Source: CAYNFH01 sp964396385
Lineage (GTDB): Bacteria > Armatimonadota > Chthonomonadetes > Chthonomonadales > CAJBBX01
Direction: 5' to 3'
Length of the DNA stretch: 11,993 nucleotides
NCBI GenBank assembly: GCA_964396385.1
Contig: CAYNFH010000198.1
Location: 1-11,993 of the forward strand
Positions 1 through 5,636 of the stretch are shown here, one piece after another. Below the pieces are notes generated by a model that saw only the letters and a program-made list of their open reading frames with translations, was not told where the DNA came from and did no database searches. Positions within the stretch are counted from its first letter, which is position 1, and each line of letters starts with the position of its first letter. Position numbers and translations under genes: made by a program.

Positions 1-246
1 GAAGACGGTTTCGCATGCTGCAGTACCACTGTACGCCGGATGCGCCTGAACGGTCCCGATGTCGGAACCTGTCAGCAATTCGGGAAGGACGCCGACCCCG
101 CCGGGGGAGGCAGTTCCAGAGGCATAGGGCTGCGCGAGGGCTGGAGCTTCCAGGGCGCACGCTACCGTCCCGAACCATAGCACGGACAATATGCCGATCC
201 ATCGCCGGAGATTTGGCCGAAACGTTGCCAGCAGCTTCTTCTCCAC
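1..246 (-). CDS. N-terminal part of a secreted protein of unknown function (runs off left edge)
   Basis: An open frame runs from a GTG at 244-246 to the left edge (82 codons, no stop). The start is chosen because GGAGGAGAT lies 6-9 bases upstream, a strong ribosome binding site. The N-terminus is a clear export signal: a basic segment (EKKLLATFRPNLRRW), a hydrophobic stretch (IGILSVLWFGTVACALEA), then ALA followed by QPYA, a plausible signal peptidase I site near residue 40. The remaining mature part is rich in Gly, Ala, Ser and Thr and contains LPELLTGSDIGTVQAH. I do not recognise the family. It is divergent from mtaB, with 230 bp between the two starts. The plus-strand frame over the same bases is Arg-rich and looks like a shadow. 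Confidence is good that this is a gene for an exported protein; function unknown. Confidence 0.7.
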   Translation of the reverse strand, partial: MEKKLLATFRPNLRRWIGILSVLWFGTVACALEAPALAQPYASGTASPGGVGVLPELLTGSDIGTVQAHPAYSGTAACETVF

Positions 247-414
247 GGACCATCTCCTCCATTAGATCACCCAGATCCTCTAACAGCGGTGGCCTACCCA
301 ACTGCCTCGCTAGGTCCAGCCCATCCCTACAAACGCGCGATTAGCTCAAGTGGTTCCAACCGCCATGCCGGCGTCAGGCACCAGACGACGGCCACCGCGT
401 CCGAATCCCTCAAT

Positions 415-443
415 TTGACCCTGCTCGGATTCTCTGGTACACT
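415..443 (+). promoter_or_regulatory. sigma70-type promoter of mtaB
   Basis: TTGACC at 415-420 and TACACT at 438-443 are separated by exactly 17 bp, close to the consensus -35 and -10 hexamers. Transcription would start near 450, leaving a leader of about 27 nt before the ATG at 477. The leader contains GGGGAGGG at 457-464, though its distance to the ATG (about 12-13 nt) is slightly long. Confidence 0.6.
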
Positions 444-476
444 CGGCCCGGATTCGGGGAGGGTAAGAACGGCACA

Positions 477-1826
477 ATGGTCACGGCGGCATTTGCAACG
501 CTGGGCTGCAAGGTCAACCAGTACGAGACCCAGCGCATTCTGGACAGCTTTGAGGAGCGGGGCTTCGCCATCACGGAGTTCACCCAGAAGGCGGACGTCT
601 ACGTCATCAACACCTGCTCCGTCACCCAGGCCGCGGAGCGCAAGTCCCGCCAGATGGTGCGCCGCCTCGCCCGCCAGAACCCGGACGCCGTGGTCGTGAT
701 GACCGGCTGCTACGGCGAGATGGCCGCCATCAAGGGCGAGACGGTGGAGGAAGCCACCCTGGTGGTCCCCAACCCGGAGAAGCTCCGCACGCTGGACCAC
801 CTCCTCCGCCGCTTCCCCACCCTGGCCCCCCGCCTCCAATCGGGCCTTCAACCTTCAACGTTCAACCTTCAACACACTAAGCGCACCCGCGCCACCGTTA
901 AGGTGCAGGACGGCTGCAACGTCTTCTGCTCCTTCTGCTCCATCCCGTACACCCGCAAGGTCATGGGATCGCGTCCGGTAAGCGAGGTCATAGAGGAGGT
1001 CGAGCGGCTGGCGGACCGGGGCTACCGCGAGATCGTCATCACCGGCGTGCTGGTGGGCGCGTACGGGCCGGACACCGGGTCCGCGGGACCGGACCTGGCC
1101 GCGCTCCTGCTCCGCCTGGCCCGCGTGCCGGGCATTGAGCGGGTACGCCTCTCCTCCATTGAGCCGACCCAGGTAACAGAATCGCTTCTGGACGCCTTTG
1201 CCCAGGAGCCGCGCCTCTGCAACCACCTCCACATCCCGCTCCAGAGCGGCGATTCGCGCGTCCTGCACGTCATGAGCCGCCCGTACGACCAGGAGTTCTA
1301 TCTCCGGCTCTGCGAGCGCGCCTACCGGCTCCTGCCTGACCTTGCCATCACCAGCGACATCCTGGTAGGCTTCCCCGGCGAAGACCGGGCGGCGTTCGAG
1401 AGCACCCTGCACGTCGCGCGGACTGTCGGGTTCGCGCGGGCGCACATCTTCCGGTACTCGCCCCGGCCGGGAACCCCGGCCGCGGAGCTGCGAGACCAGG
1501 TGCCGGAAGAGGAGAAGGAGGCGCGCAGCCAGGAGCTTGCGGCCGCCTGCCGGGAAACGCAGCAGCGGTACATCGCGCGGTACCTGGGCAAGACGCTGAA
1601 CGTGCTGGTGGAGGGCAAGGAGCGGGACGGAGGGCTGCTTTCGGGCTACACGGAGAACTACATCAAGGCGCTCTTCACCGGCGGGTCCCACCTCATCGGC
1701 CGCGTCGCGCCCGTCCAGCTCCTGGAGCCCACCACCGACGGAGCGCTGGGCGAGGCCCAAAGCGCCTGGCAGCCCGAGGCGGACATCATCCCGCTAACAC
1801 TGGTGACGGGGAGGATGAGGGGGTGA
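477..1826 (+). CDS. mtaB: tRNA t6A37 methylthiotransferase MtaB (radical SAM)
   Basis: This is a 449-residue enzyme of the MiaB/MtaB methylthiotransferase family. The family converts t6A37 to ms2t6A37 in ANN-decoding tRNAs in the cytoplasm, using two [4Fe-4S] clusters and SAM. The N-terminal cluster cysteines are Cys11 (LGCKVNQYE), Cys47 (INTCSVTQ) and Cys78 (TGCYGE). The radical SAM motif is CNVFCSFC, with Cys147, Cys151 and Cys154. The C-terminal third, from about residue 375, fits a TRAM RNA-binding domain. MtaB rather than MiaB or RimO is suggested by the GCKVNQYE opening and the VPNPEKLR stretch. A 28-bp heptamer array encodes part of residues 123-132 (QPSTFNLQ), a low-complexity insertion between the N-terminal and radical SAM domains. 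The last codons (MRG, stop) lie in an 8-mer repeat. The gene stands alone, divergent from the secreted-protein gene and convergent with the small membrane-protein genes. Confidence 0.93.
   Translation: MVTAAFATLGCKVNQYETQRILDSFEERGFAITEFTQKADVYVINTCSVTQAAERKSRQMVRRLARQNPDAVVVMTGCYGEMAAIKGETVEEATLVVPNPEKLRTLDHLLRRFPTLAPRLQSGLQPSTFNLQHTKRTRATVKVQDGCNVFCSFCSIPYTRKVMGSRPVSEVIEEVERLADRGYREIVITGVLVGAYGPDTGSAGPDLAALLLRLARVPGIERVRLSSIEPTQVTESLLDAFAQEPRLCNHLHIPLQSGDSRVLHVMSRPYDQEFYLRLCERAYRLLPDLAITSDILVGFPGEDRAAFESTLHVARTVGFARAHIFRYSPRPGTPAAELRDQVPEEEKEARSQELAAACRETQQRYIARYLGKTLNVLVEGKERDGGLLSGYTENYIKALFTGGSHLIGRVAPVQLLEPTTDGALGEAQSAWQPEADIIPLTLVTGRMRG
845..872 (+). repeat. heptamer array, 4 units, inside mtaB
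   Basis: Four 7-nt units, three CCTTCAA and one CGTTCAA, lie in the inter-domain loop of mtaB just before the radical SAM domain. Read on the other strand the unit is TTGAAGG, the same word type as the GGTTGAA arrays in sucB. The insertion is in frame with the gene. Confidence 0.85.
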
Positions 1827-1836
1827 GGGGGTGAGA
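1813..1836 (+). repeat. octamer array, 3 units, over the mtaB stop codon
   Basis: Three 8-nt units, GGATGAGG, GGGTGAGG and GGGTGAGA. The mtaB TGA (1824-1826) is inside the second unit, so the protein ends in repeat-derived residues. The array forms most of the left arm of the convergent hairpin at 1822-1903. Confidence 0.6.
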
Positions 1837-1903
1837 CCTCTCGCACCGGCCCGCACCGGGCTGAACCCCGGTGCGGGGTAGGAACTCCGGTCACTCCCTC
1901 ACC
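1822..1903. terminator. bidirectional hairpin between convergent genes
   Basis: The core is a perfect 11-bp stem, CCCGCACCGGG (1850-1860) and CCCGGTGCGGG (1867-1877), with a 6-nt loop CTGAAC. Outer arms, 1822-1838 and 1889-1903, are also near-complementary (GGTGAGGG paired with CCCTCACC, with small bulges). The stop of mtaB lies in the left outer arm and the stop of the minus-strand small gene in the right one. There is no T-tract on either side, so it is not a classic intrinsic terminator, but the convergent position fits transcript-end formation or 3' protection for both genes. Confidence 0.6.
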
Positions 1904-2195
1904 TTGTCACGCTCGTTCCCTGCTCCACGTTCGTAACGCGCCCCTCCAGGTGGCCCACGCGGGATTCCAGTCGCTGGAGCGCGGCGTCGAAGCTCATGTC
2001 GTACTTCGTGGTCGTGTCACGGAGCTCGCTCATCTGCTGGCGCAGGGCCTGAATCTCGGCAAGCACGCTCTGGTCCGCCTGCTGAGACTGCTTTAGCTTC
2101 ATCTCCACGATCTTGCGGTGATGATTGGTAAGGACCGCAATGACGGGAGTACCAAAGATGCCTATGACAACCACGAGTGGTATCAGCGCTTCCAA
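1899..2195 (-). CDS. small membrane-anchored coiled-coil protein (paralogue of its upstream neighbour)
   Basis: A 98-residue protein starting at TTG (2193-2195), chosen because GGGGAGA lies 8-9 nt upstream and the hydrophobic segment begins at once. Residues 2-22 (EALIPLVVVIGIFGTPVIAVL) form one membrane segment. Residues about 30-90 are charged and heptad-like, with ELRDTTTKYDMSFDAALQRL followed by ESRVGHLEGRV. The C-terminal half is nearly the same as that of the gene just upstream, so the two are paralogues from a tandem duplication. The start is only 5 nt after the stop of that gene, so they are cotranscribed. Topology (one N-terminal TM plus a C-terminal helix ending in RLESRV-LE) recalls PspB-type envelope-stress proteins, but this is a resemblance of layout, not a firm family call. 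Confidence 0.75.
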   Translation of the reverse strand: MEALIPLVVVIGIFGTPVIAVLTNHHRKIVEMKLKQSQQADQSVLAEIQALRQQMSELRDTTTKYDMSFDAALQRLESRVGHLEGRVTNVEQGTSVTR

Positions 2196-2200
2196 GTAAT

Positions 2201-2563
2201 CTATCTCCCCACAGACTGAATCTCAGACGCGTCCTGCTGCCCGTAAACGCTCTGCCCCACGCGCTGCTCCAGGTGCCCCACCCGGCTTTCCAGCCGGCGG
2301 AGCGCTGTGTCGAAGCTCACGTCGTACTGAGTGGTGGTATCCCGGAGCGCCTTGAACTCCTCCCGCAGCGCCTCGATGGCCGCCTTCGTCTCCTCATTGA
2401 TCTGCACGCGCTGGCGGGCCTTGATCTCCTCCAGGTGCCGCTTGTGGGATGTCCAGATGGCGTAGAACGGAATGAGCAGGATAAGCGCGAAGAGGCCGGC
2501 GCCCGACAGGATCATCAGGGCGAAAACGCCGCTCGCGCCGAGATCCATGATCGGGAGTGTCAC
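2201..2563 (-). CDS. small membrane-anchored coiled-coil protein
   Basis: A 120-residue protein. I place the start at GTG 2561-2563 because GGGAGG lies 8 nt upstream and the GTG overlaps the stop of the preceding small gene as GTGA. The ATG at 2548 has no visible binding site, and longer versions reaching toward 2698 would overlap that small gene and hisA. Residues about 10-33 (SGVFALMILSGAGLFALILL onward) are one membrane segment. A charged helical tail follows: HKRHLEEIKARQRVQ, then EALREEFKALRDTTTQYD and RRLESRVGHLEQRV. It shares the LRDTTT-YD-SFD-AL-RLESRVGHLE signature with the downstream paralogue. It sits third-last in the his-led run, and its membrane location gives no link to histidine synthesis. 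Function unknown, possibly PspB-like. Confidence 0.72.
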   Translation of the reverse strand: MTLPIMDLGASGVFALMILSGAGLFALILLIPFYAIWTSHKRHLEEIKARQRVQINEETKAAIEALREEFKALRDTTTQYDVSFDTALRRLESRVGHLEQRVGQSVYGQQDASEIQSVGR

Positions 2564-2670
2564 TGGACCGCCCTCCCGGACGTGACCATCTGAACGTGCT
2601 CGGTCCAGATGGCGAATCCGGCAACCCCGAATACGAAAAAAATTACCACAAACACATTCATCCCGGGCAT
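2560..2670 (-). CDS. 36-residue single-TM membrane peptide
   Basis: A short frame from ATG 2668-2670 to TGA 2560-2562. GGAGG lies 5 nt upstream of the ATG, an ideal binding site that overlaps the end of hisA. The product begins MPGMNVFVVIFFVFGVAGFA, then IWTEHVQMVTSGRAVQ: one hydrophobic helix with a short polar tail. Its stop overlaps the GTG of the next gene by 4 nt (GTGA), which argues for translational coupling. Its start is 11 nt after the hisA stop. The gene carries a 7-T run, read ATT TTT TTC. I recognise no family. It may form a membrane complex with the two coiled-coil proteins encoded just downstream. Confidence 0.65.
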   Translation of the reverse strand: MPGMNVFVVIFFVFGVAGFAIWTEHVQMVTSGRAVQ

Positions 2671-2681
2671 GGGTGCCTCCT

Positions 2682-3404
2682 TCAGACTGCCGCCGCAATG
2701 GCCTCGGACACGCTCAGCCGCCCCGCATAGAGGGCCTTTCCAACAATAACGCCCTCCAGGTTCGGAGCCCGCAGCGCCGCCAGGGCGCGGATGTCCTCCA
2801 CGGAGCCGACTCCTCCCGACGCGATCACCCCCACCGGGGCCGCCGTCAGCATCTCCTGGAGCGCGGCGATGTTGGGTCCCTCGAGCATTCCGTCGCGGCC
2901 CACGTCGGTGAAGATGATGCGGCGCGCGCCCAGCGCAGCCATGCGCCGGGCGAAGGCGACGGCGGTCTCGTTCAGCCGCTCCTGCCAGCCCGATACGGCG
3001 ACGAAGCCGTCCTTCGCGTCCACCCCTATAGTGACGCGCTCGCCATACATCATCAAGGCGCCGCGGACAACCTGCTCATCCTGGGCCGCGCTCGTGCCGA
3101 GGATAACCCGGTCCACCCCTACGTTGAACATCCGCTCGATGATCTCCGTGGACCGGATGCCCCCGCCGAGCTGGACCGGGATTCCCGCTCGGCGGACGAT
3201 CTGCCGCACCACGTCCGTGTTCTGCGGCATGCCCACCCGCGCCCCATCCAGGTCCACCACGTGGAGGCGCTGCGCGCCCTCCTGCGCCCAGCGGAGCGCG
3301 TACTTCACCGGGTCTTCCGAGTACGTCTCCACCTGCGTGAACTCGCCCTGCCGGAGCCGGACGCACTTCCCGCCCTTGATATCAATTGCCGGGATTACCT
3401 GCAT
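2682..3404 (-). CDS. hisA: phosphoribosylformimino-5-aminoimidazole carboxamide ribotide isomerase HisA
   Basis: A 240-residue (beta/alpha)8-barrel enzyme of histidine biosynthesis. It converts ProFAR to PRFAR, the substrate of the HisF-HisH synthase, in the cytoplasm. The start at ATG 3402-3404 gives the family N-terminus MQVIPAIDIKGGKCVRL with the catalytic Asp8. The second catalytic region is IFTDVGRDGMLEGPN. Phosphate-binding glycines are in VIASGGVGSVEDI and GVIVGKALYAG, and VQLGGGIRS marks the first half-barrel. Length is normal. An in-frame ATG at 3431 would add residues read from a repeat arm and is unlikely to be real. No clear binding site precedes 3404, because the upstream bases belong to the inverted heptamer element. 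It lies downstream of hisH and is followed 11 nt later by a small membrane-peptide gene rather than hisF. Confidence 0.95.
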   Translation of the reverse strand: MQVIPAIDIKGGKCVRLRQGEFTQVETYSEDPVKYALRWAQEGAQRLHVVDLDGARVGMPQNTDVVRQIVRRAGIPVQLGGGIRSTEIIERMFNVGVDRVILGTSAAQDEQVVRGALMMYGERVTIGVDAKDGFVAVSGWQERLNETAVAFARRMAALGARRIIFTDVGRDGMLEGPNIAALQEMLTAAPVGVIASGGVGSVEDIRALAALRAPNLEGVIVGKALYAGRLSVSEAIAAAV

Positions 3405-3411
3405 GGATGCG

Positions 3412-3476
3412 GACCACAGACCATGGACCACGGACGACGGGATCCGGAGTGGTCAGTCGTCTGTGGTCTGTGGTCA
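3412..3476. repeat. inverted pair of heptamer arrays between hisH and hisA
   Basis: The left arm, 3412-3439, has four units (GACCACA, GACCATG, GACCACG, GACGACG). The right arm, 3449-3476, has four units (GTGGTCA, GTCGTCT, GTGGTCT, GTGGTCA). The arms are largely complementary, giving a stem of about 27 positions with mismatches. The loop near 3440-3448 contains GATCCGGA. It fills most of the 112-nt gap upstream of hisA and ends 8 bases before the hisA ATG. Confidence 0.8.
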
Positions 3477-3516
3477 TCTTACAAAAGTGAAAGTTCATGT
3501 TGCGGTTCTCTAAACT

Positions 3517-4212
3517 CTACGACACCAGGGATGCGAAGTTTCGCAGAATCTGCAGGCCCACCGCGCCGCTCTTCTCCGGGTGGAACTGCGTCGCATGGAC
3601 GTTCTCCCTCTCTACCGCCGCGCAGATCCGGTAACCGTACTCCGTTGTCGCCGATACCAGCGCCTCCTCGCGCGGGCATGGATAGTACGAGTGGACAAAA
3701 TAGACTCGGTCGCCCTGCCGTAGTCCGCGGAACAGCGCGGCATCCTCCCTGAACTGCAGCTCGTTCCAGCCGATATGCGGCACCTTGAGGCGGGTTGATG
3801 GTTGAGGGTTGATGGTTGATGGATCCGGGTCCTGAACACCTGAACGCCTGAACGCCTGAACGCCCTCCGCCACTCGGTCCTCAAAGTTGAACCGCACTAC
3901 CCGTCCGGGCAGCACGCCCAGACCGGGCGAGGCGCCCATCTCCTCACTGGCCTCGAACAGCATCTGTAAGCCCACGCAGATGCCCAGGAAGGGGCGGCCG
4001 CTGCCGATGAACTCGCGCGTAGCGTCTGTCAGGTGGACGCCCGCGAGGCCCTGCATGCAGTGGGAGAATGCCCCCACGCCAGGCAGCACGAGGGCGTCCG
4101 CACGGCGCACATCGGCGGCGTCCTGCGTCACGCGCACTTCCGCGCCGATGTACCGGAACGCCTTGTAGACGCTCCCCAGATTCCCTGCGCCATAATCAAT
4201 GATCGCGATCAT
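3517..4212 (-). CDS. hisH: imidazole glycerol phosphate synthase glutaminase subunit HisH
   Basis: The class I glutamine amidotransferase subunit that supplies ammonia to HisF for IGP and AICAR formation. The triad is visible: Cys79 in GICVGLQML, and His211 and Glu213 in ATQFHPEKSG. Oxyanion and interface motifs PGVGAF and VPHIGWNE are present. The start ATG 4210-4212 gives MIAIIDYGAGNLGSV and has AGGA about 7 nt upstream. At 231 residues it is longer than the roughly 200-210 usual for the family. The excess is a loop at about residues 114-141, rich in Gln, Ser, Pro and Arg, encoded by two tandem-repeat arrays (3793-3862). The loop lies between VRFNFED and LKVPHIGWN, away from the triad in sequence. 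The upstream PH-like gene overlaps it by 17 nt. No hisF is seen in the window. Confidence 0.95.
   Translation of the reverse strand: MIAIIDYGAGNLGSVYKAFRYIGAEVRVTQDAADVRRADALVLPGVGAFSHCMQGLAGVHLTDATREFIGSGRPFLGICVGLQMLFEASEEMGASPGLGVLPGRVVRFNFEDRVAEGVQAFRRSGVQDPDPSTINPQPSTRLKVPHIGWNELQFREDAALFRGLRQGDRVYFVHSYYPCPREEALVSATTEYGYRICAAVERENVHATQFHPEKSGAVGLQILRNFASLVS
3793..3862. repeat. adjacent heptamer and octamer arrays inside hisH
   Basis: 3793-3820 has four 7-mers (GGTTGAT three times, GGTTGAG once). 3831-3862 has four 8-mers (CCTGAACA once, CCTGAACG three times). The spacer between them contains GGATCCGGGT. Together they encode the extra loop of HisH. The same two words recur elsewhere: GGTTGAT in sucB and sucA, and CCTGAACA between sucA and sucB. 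Confidence 0.85.
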
Positions 4213-4771
4213 GCTTTTTCCTCGCGTGGTGCGGCACGAAGGTTATCGGCGCCACGCGCGGCAAGTAGCGGGCCTGAACGCCCCAGGGCGGCTCATCCGC
4301 GCTGAGGCTGAGGCGGGCGCCCTGCACAATGAGCCGCAGGAGGATCTCCCGCTCCCCCGGCGCCAGCCAGCCCGCCGAGACCGGCCCTTGCGCCGTCTCC
4401 ACCACAAACGACCGCCTCCTACGGTCCAGACGCCGCACGGCGGACCAGGGTATCTCCTGCTTGCGCAACAGGGAAGTAGAGACCAGTCCTGCTTCCGTCA
4501 CCTGAACGCTCCGCCTGGCTACAATGACCGTGAGTACGCCGGGAAGGCAGAAGAGCGGAAGGAATATCAGCCAGCGCGATTCGTGGAGCTGAATCGAGCT
4601 CAACACGAGTCCAACGGCGCACACACCGCAGAAGCCACCGATTCCCGCCAGGAGCAGCCGGAGCAGGAGCGGCGGCCGAAACGTGCGGTGCCCAACCCGC
4701 CCGCCGGCCCCCGATTCCGGGGGAGCCGGATTCCCATCTGGTAGGCTCGGCGGCTGGTCAGGAGCGGCCAT
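4196..4771 (-). CDS. two-TM membrane protein with a bacterial PH-like domain
   Basis: About 191 residues if started at ATG 4769-4771 (MAAPDQPPSLPDGNP); an in-frame ATG at 4828 would add 19 residues. Neither start has a clear binding site. Residues about 1-30 are Pro/Gly-rich and partly encoded by a C5/G5 palindrome. Residues about 35-60 (PLLLRLLLAGIGGFCGVC onward) and 67-86 (WLIFLPLFCLPGVLTVIVA) are membrane helices. After them RRSVQVTEAGLVSTS, then EIPWSAVRRLDRRRRSFVVE resembles the opening of bacterial PH domains of the bPH6/DUF304 type, whose role is mostly unknown. The 3' end overlaps hisH by 17 nt, so translation is probably coupled, although no role in histidine synthesis is evident. 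The 5' end overlaps the epimerase-like remnant. Family call is moderate; membrane topology is firm. Confidence 0.65.
   Translation of the reverse strand: MAAPDQPPSLPDGNPAPPESGAGGRVGHRTFRPPLLLRLLLAGIGGFCGVCAVGLVLSSIQLHESRWLIFLPLFCLPGVLTVIVARRSVQVTEAGLVSTSLLRKQEIPWSAVRRLDRRRRSFVVETAQGPVSAGWLAPGEREILLRLIVQGARLSLSADEPPWGVQARYLPRVAPITFVPHHARKKHDRDH
4708..4725. repeat. C5-core-G5 palindrome, copy 1 (in the PH-like gene)
   Basis: CCCCCGATTCCGGGGGAG is a 5-bp C/G stem around a 6-nt core. It is matched by a close copy at 5541-5558 in the hisB N-terminal region. On the minus strand both copies are read in the same frame, giving PPESGAGG here and PPELGAGG in hisB. Confidence 0.7.
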
Positions 4772-4847
4772 GCCAGGCGGCGAGGAGCTCCGCCTCCACA
4801 AGGCTCCGCCCCAAAAAGATCGTCCCACCGAGGATCAAGATCTGCAT
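4758..4847 (-). pseudogene. 5' remnant of an NAD-dependent epimerase/reductase gene
   Basis: From ATG 4845-4847 to TGA 4758-4760 there is a 29-codon frame opening with MQILILGGTIFLGRSLVEAE, then LLAAWHGRS and a stop. The first 18 or so residues match the N-terminal Rossmann strand and glycine motif (GGTxFLGRxLVE) of extended short-chain dehydrogenase/epimerase proteins, where a full gene would continue for about 300 residues. GAGG lies 5 nt upstream of the ATG as a binding site. No continuation of the fold is visible in any frame downstream, where the PH-like gene begins in an overlapping frame. I read it as the beginning of a deleted gene; a functional 29-residue peptide is possible but less likely. 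Confidence 0.6.
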
Positions 4848-4864
4848 CACTGCCTCGCGTCACT

Positions 4865-4938
4865 GGTGTGGGAGTGTGGGAGGGTGGGAGTGTGGGAGCA
4901 AACACGCCCAAACACCCACACCCCCATACTCCCATACC
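4865..4938. repeat. inverted pair of octamer arrays downstream of hisB
   Basis: The left arm, 4865-4896, has four 8-mers (GGTGTGGG, two AGTGTGGG, one AGGGTGGG). The right arm, 4907-4938, has four (CCCAAACA, CCCACACC, CCCATACT, CCCATACC). The arms are largely complementary with a 10-nt loop. The element starts 4 nt after the hisB stop on the minus strand and could act as a transcript-end or mRNA-stability hairpin between hisB and the downstream genes. Confidence 0.8.
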
Positions 4939-4941
4939 AAA

Positions 4942-5613
4942 TCACGTGAGCACGCCCTTCGTGGACGGCACCCCCTGCACCCGCTCCGACAGAGCCACTG
5001 CCTGGGCGAGAGCGCGGCCGAACGCCTTGAACGCCGCCTCTACGATGTGGTGGCCGTTGGACCCGGCCATCCGGTGCAGGTGGAGCGTGATGCCCGCGTT
5101 GTGCCCCACGGCCCGGAAGAACTCCGGCACCATCTCCGTGGAAAACTCGCCGATGCGCTCCACCGGCACACCCAGGGAGCAGACGCTCAGCCCGCGCCCG
5201 CTAATATCCAGCGCGCAGAGCGCCAGCGCCTCGTCCATGGGCACATAAGCGTGGCCGTAACGCGTGATACCGTGGCGGTCGCCCAGCGCCTGATCCAGCG
5301 CCTGGCCCAGCGCGATGCCCACGTCCTCCACGGTGTGGTGGTCGTCCACGTGGAGGTCTCCCTTCGCCCGGACCGTCAGGTCCAGCAGGCCGTGCTTGGC
5401 CACGTGCGTGAGCATGTGGTCGAAGAACCCGATTCCGGTCTCGATCTGGGATGCGCCACTTCCGTCCAGATTCACCTCTACCCGCACGTCCGTCTCGTTT
5501 GTCCTGCGCTCAACAGTGGCGCGCCGGCAGCCCCCCCCCGCCCCCAATTCTGGGGGAGTCTCTTGCCTACAGTTTGGAGTGCGGGACTTTTCCCTATTCT
5601 CGTCCATTCGCAT
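4942..5613 (-). CDS. hisB: imidazoleglycerol-phosphate dehydratase HisB
   Basis: Monofunctional Mn-dependent dehydratase converting IGP to imidazole acetol phosphate in histidine synthesis. The metal-binding histidine motifs are clear: FFDHMLTHVAKHG, DDHHTVEDVGIALGQAL and GSNGHHIVEAAFKAFGRAL. The conserved body begins at RRATVERRTNETDV and is about 195 residues, the usual family length. The usual Met next to this point is replaced by Cys (TGC), so the nearest upstream ATGs are at 5613 and 5607. These give an extension of about 30 residues (MRMDENREKSRTPNC and so on) that crosses a C5/G5 palindrome and a run of nine G (5531-5539). Translation must start upstream of the G-tract or at a non-standard codon such as TTG within the palindrome. 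The ATG at 5613 is 23 nt after the hisD stop, with a weak GAGAG nearby. Confidence 0.93.
   Translation of the reverse strand: MRMDENREKSRTPNCRQETPPELGAGGGCRRATVERRTNETDVRVEVNLDGSGASQIETGIGFFDHMLTHVAKHGLLDLTVRAKGDLHVDDHHTVEDVGIALGQALDQALGDRHGITRYGHAYVPMDEALALCALDISGRGLSVCSLGVPVERIGEFSTEMVPEFFRAVGHNAGITLHLHRMAGSNGHHIVEAAFKAFGRALAQAVALSERVQGVPSTKGVLT
5541..5558. repeat. C5-core-G5 palindrome, copy 2 (in the hisB 5' region)
   Basis: CCCCCAATTCTGGGGGAG is a close copy of the element at 4708-4725. It lies beside a run of nine C (5531-5539; nine G on the coding strand). It is located between the only ATG starts and the conserved HisB body, giving the N-terminal residues PPELGAGGG. Confidence 0.7.
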
Positions 5614-5636
5614 TCATTCGCGGCCAGCTCTCGGGC

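Noticed and set aside
333..415. tRNA-like words (TTAGCTCAAGTGGTT at 341-355 and TCCGAATCCCTC near 400)
   Set aside because: They resemble D-arm and T-arm consensus, but no T-stem pairs and no 3' acceptor complement to GCGCGAT was found, so there is no cloverleaf.
845..872. CRISPR-like repetition
   Set aside because: The arrays have 7-8 nt units without spacers; no 24-37 nt direct repeats with unique spacers and no cas genes are present.
2673..3752. 359-codon plus-strand open frame over hisA and hisH
   Set aside because: It is antisense to two genes with clear catalytic motifs and has no domain of its own.
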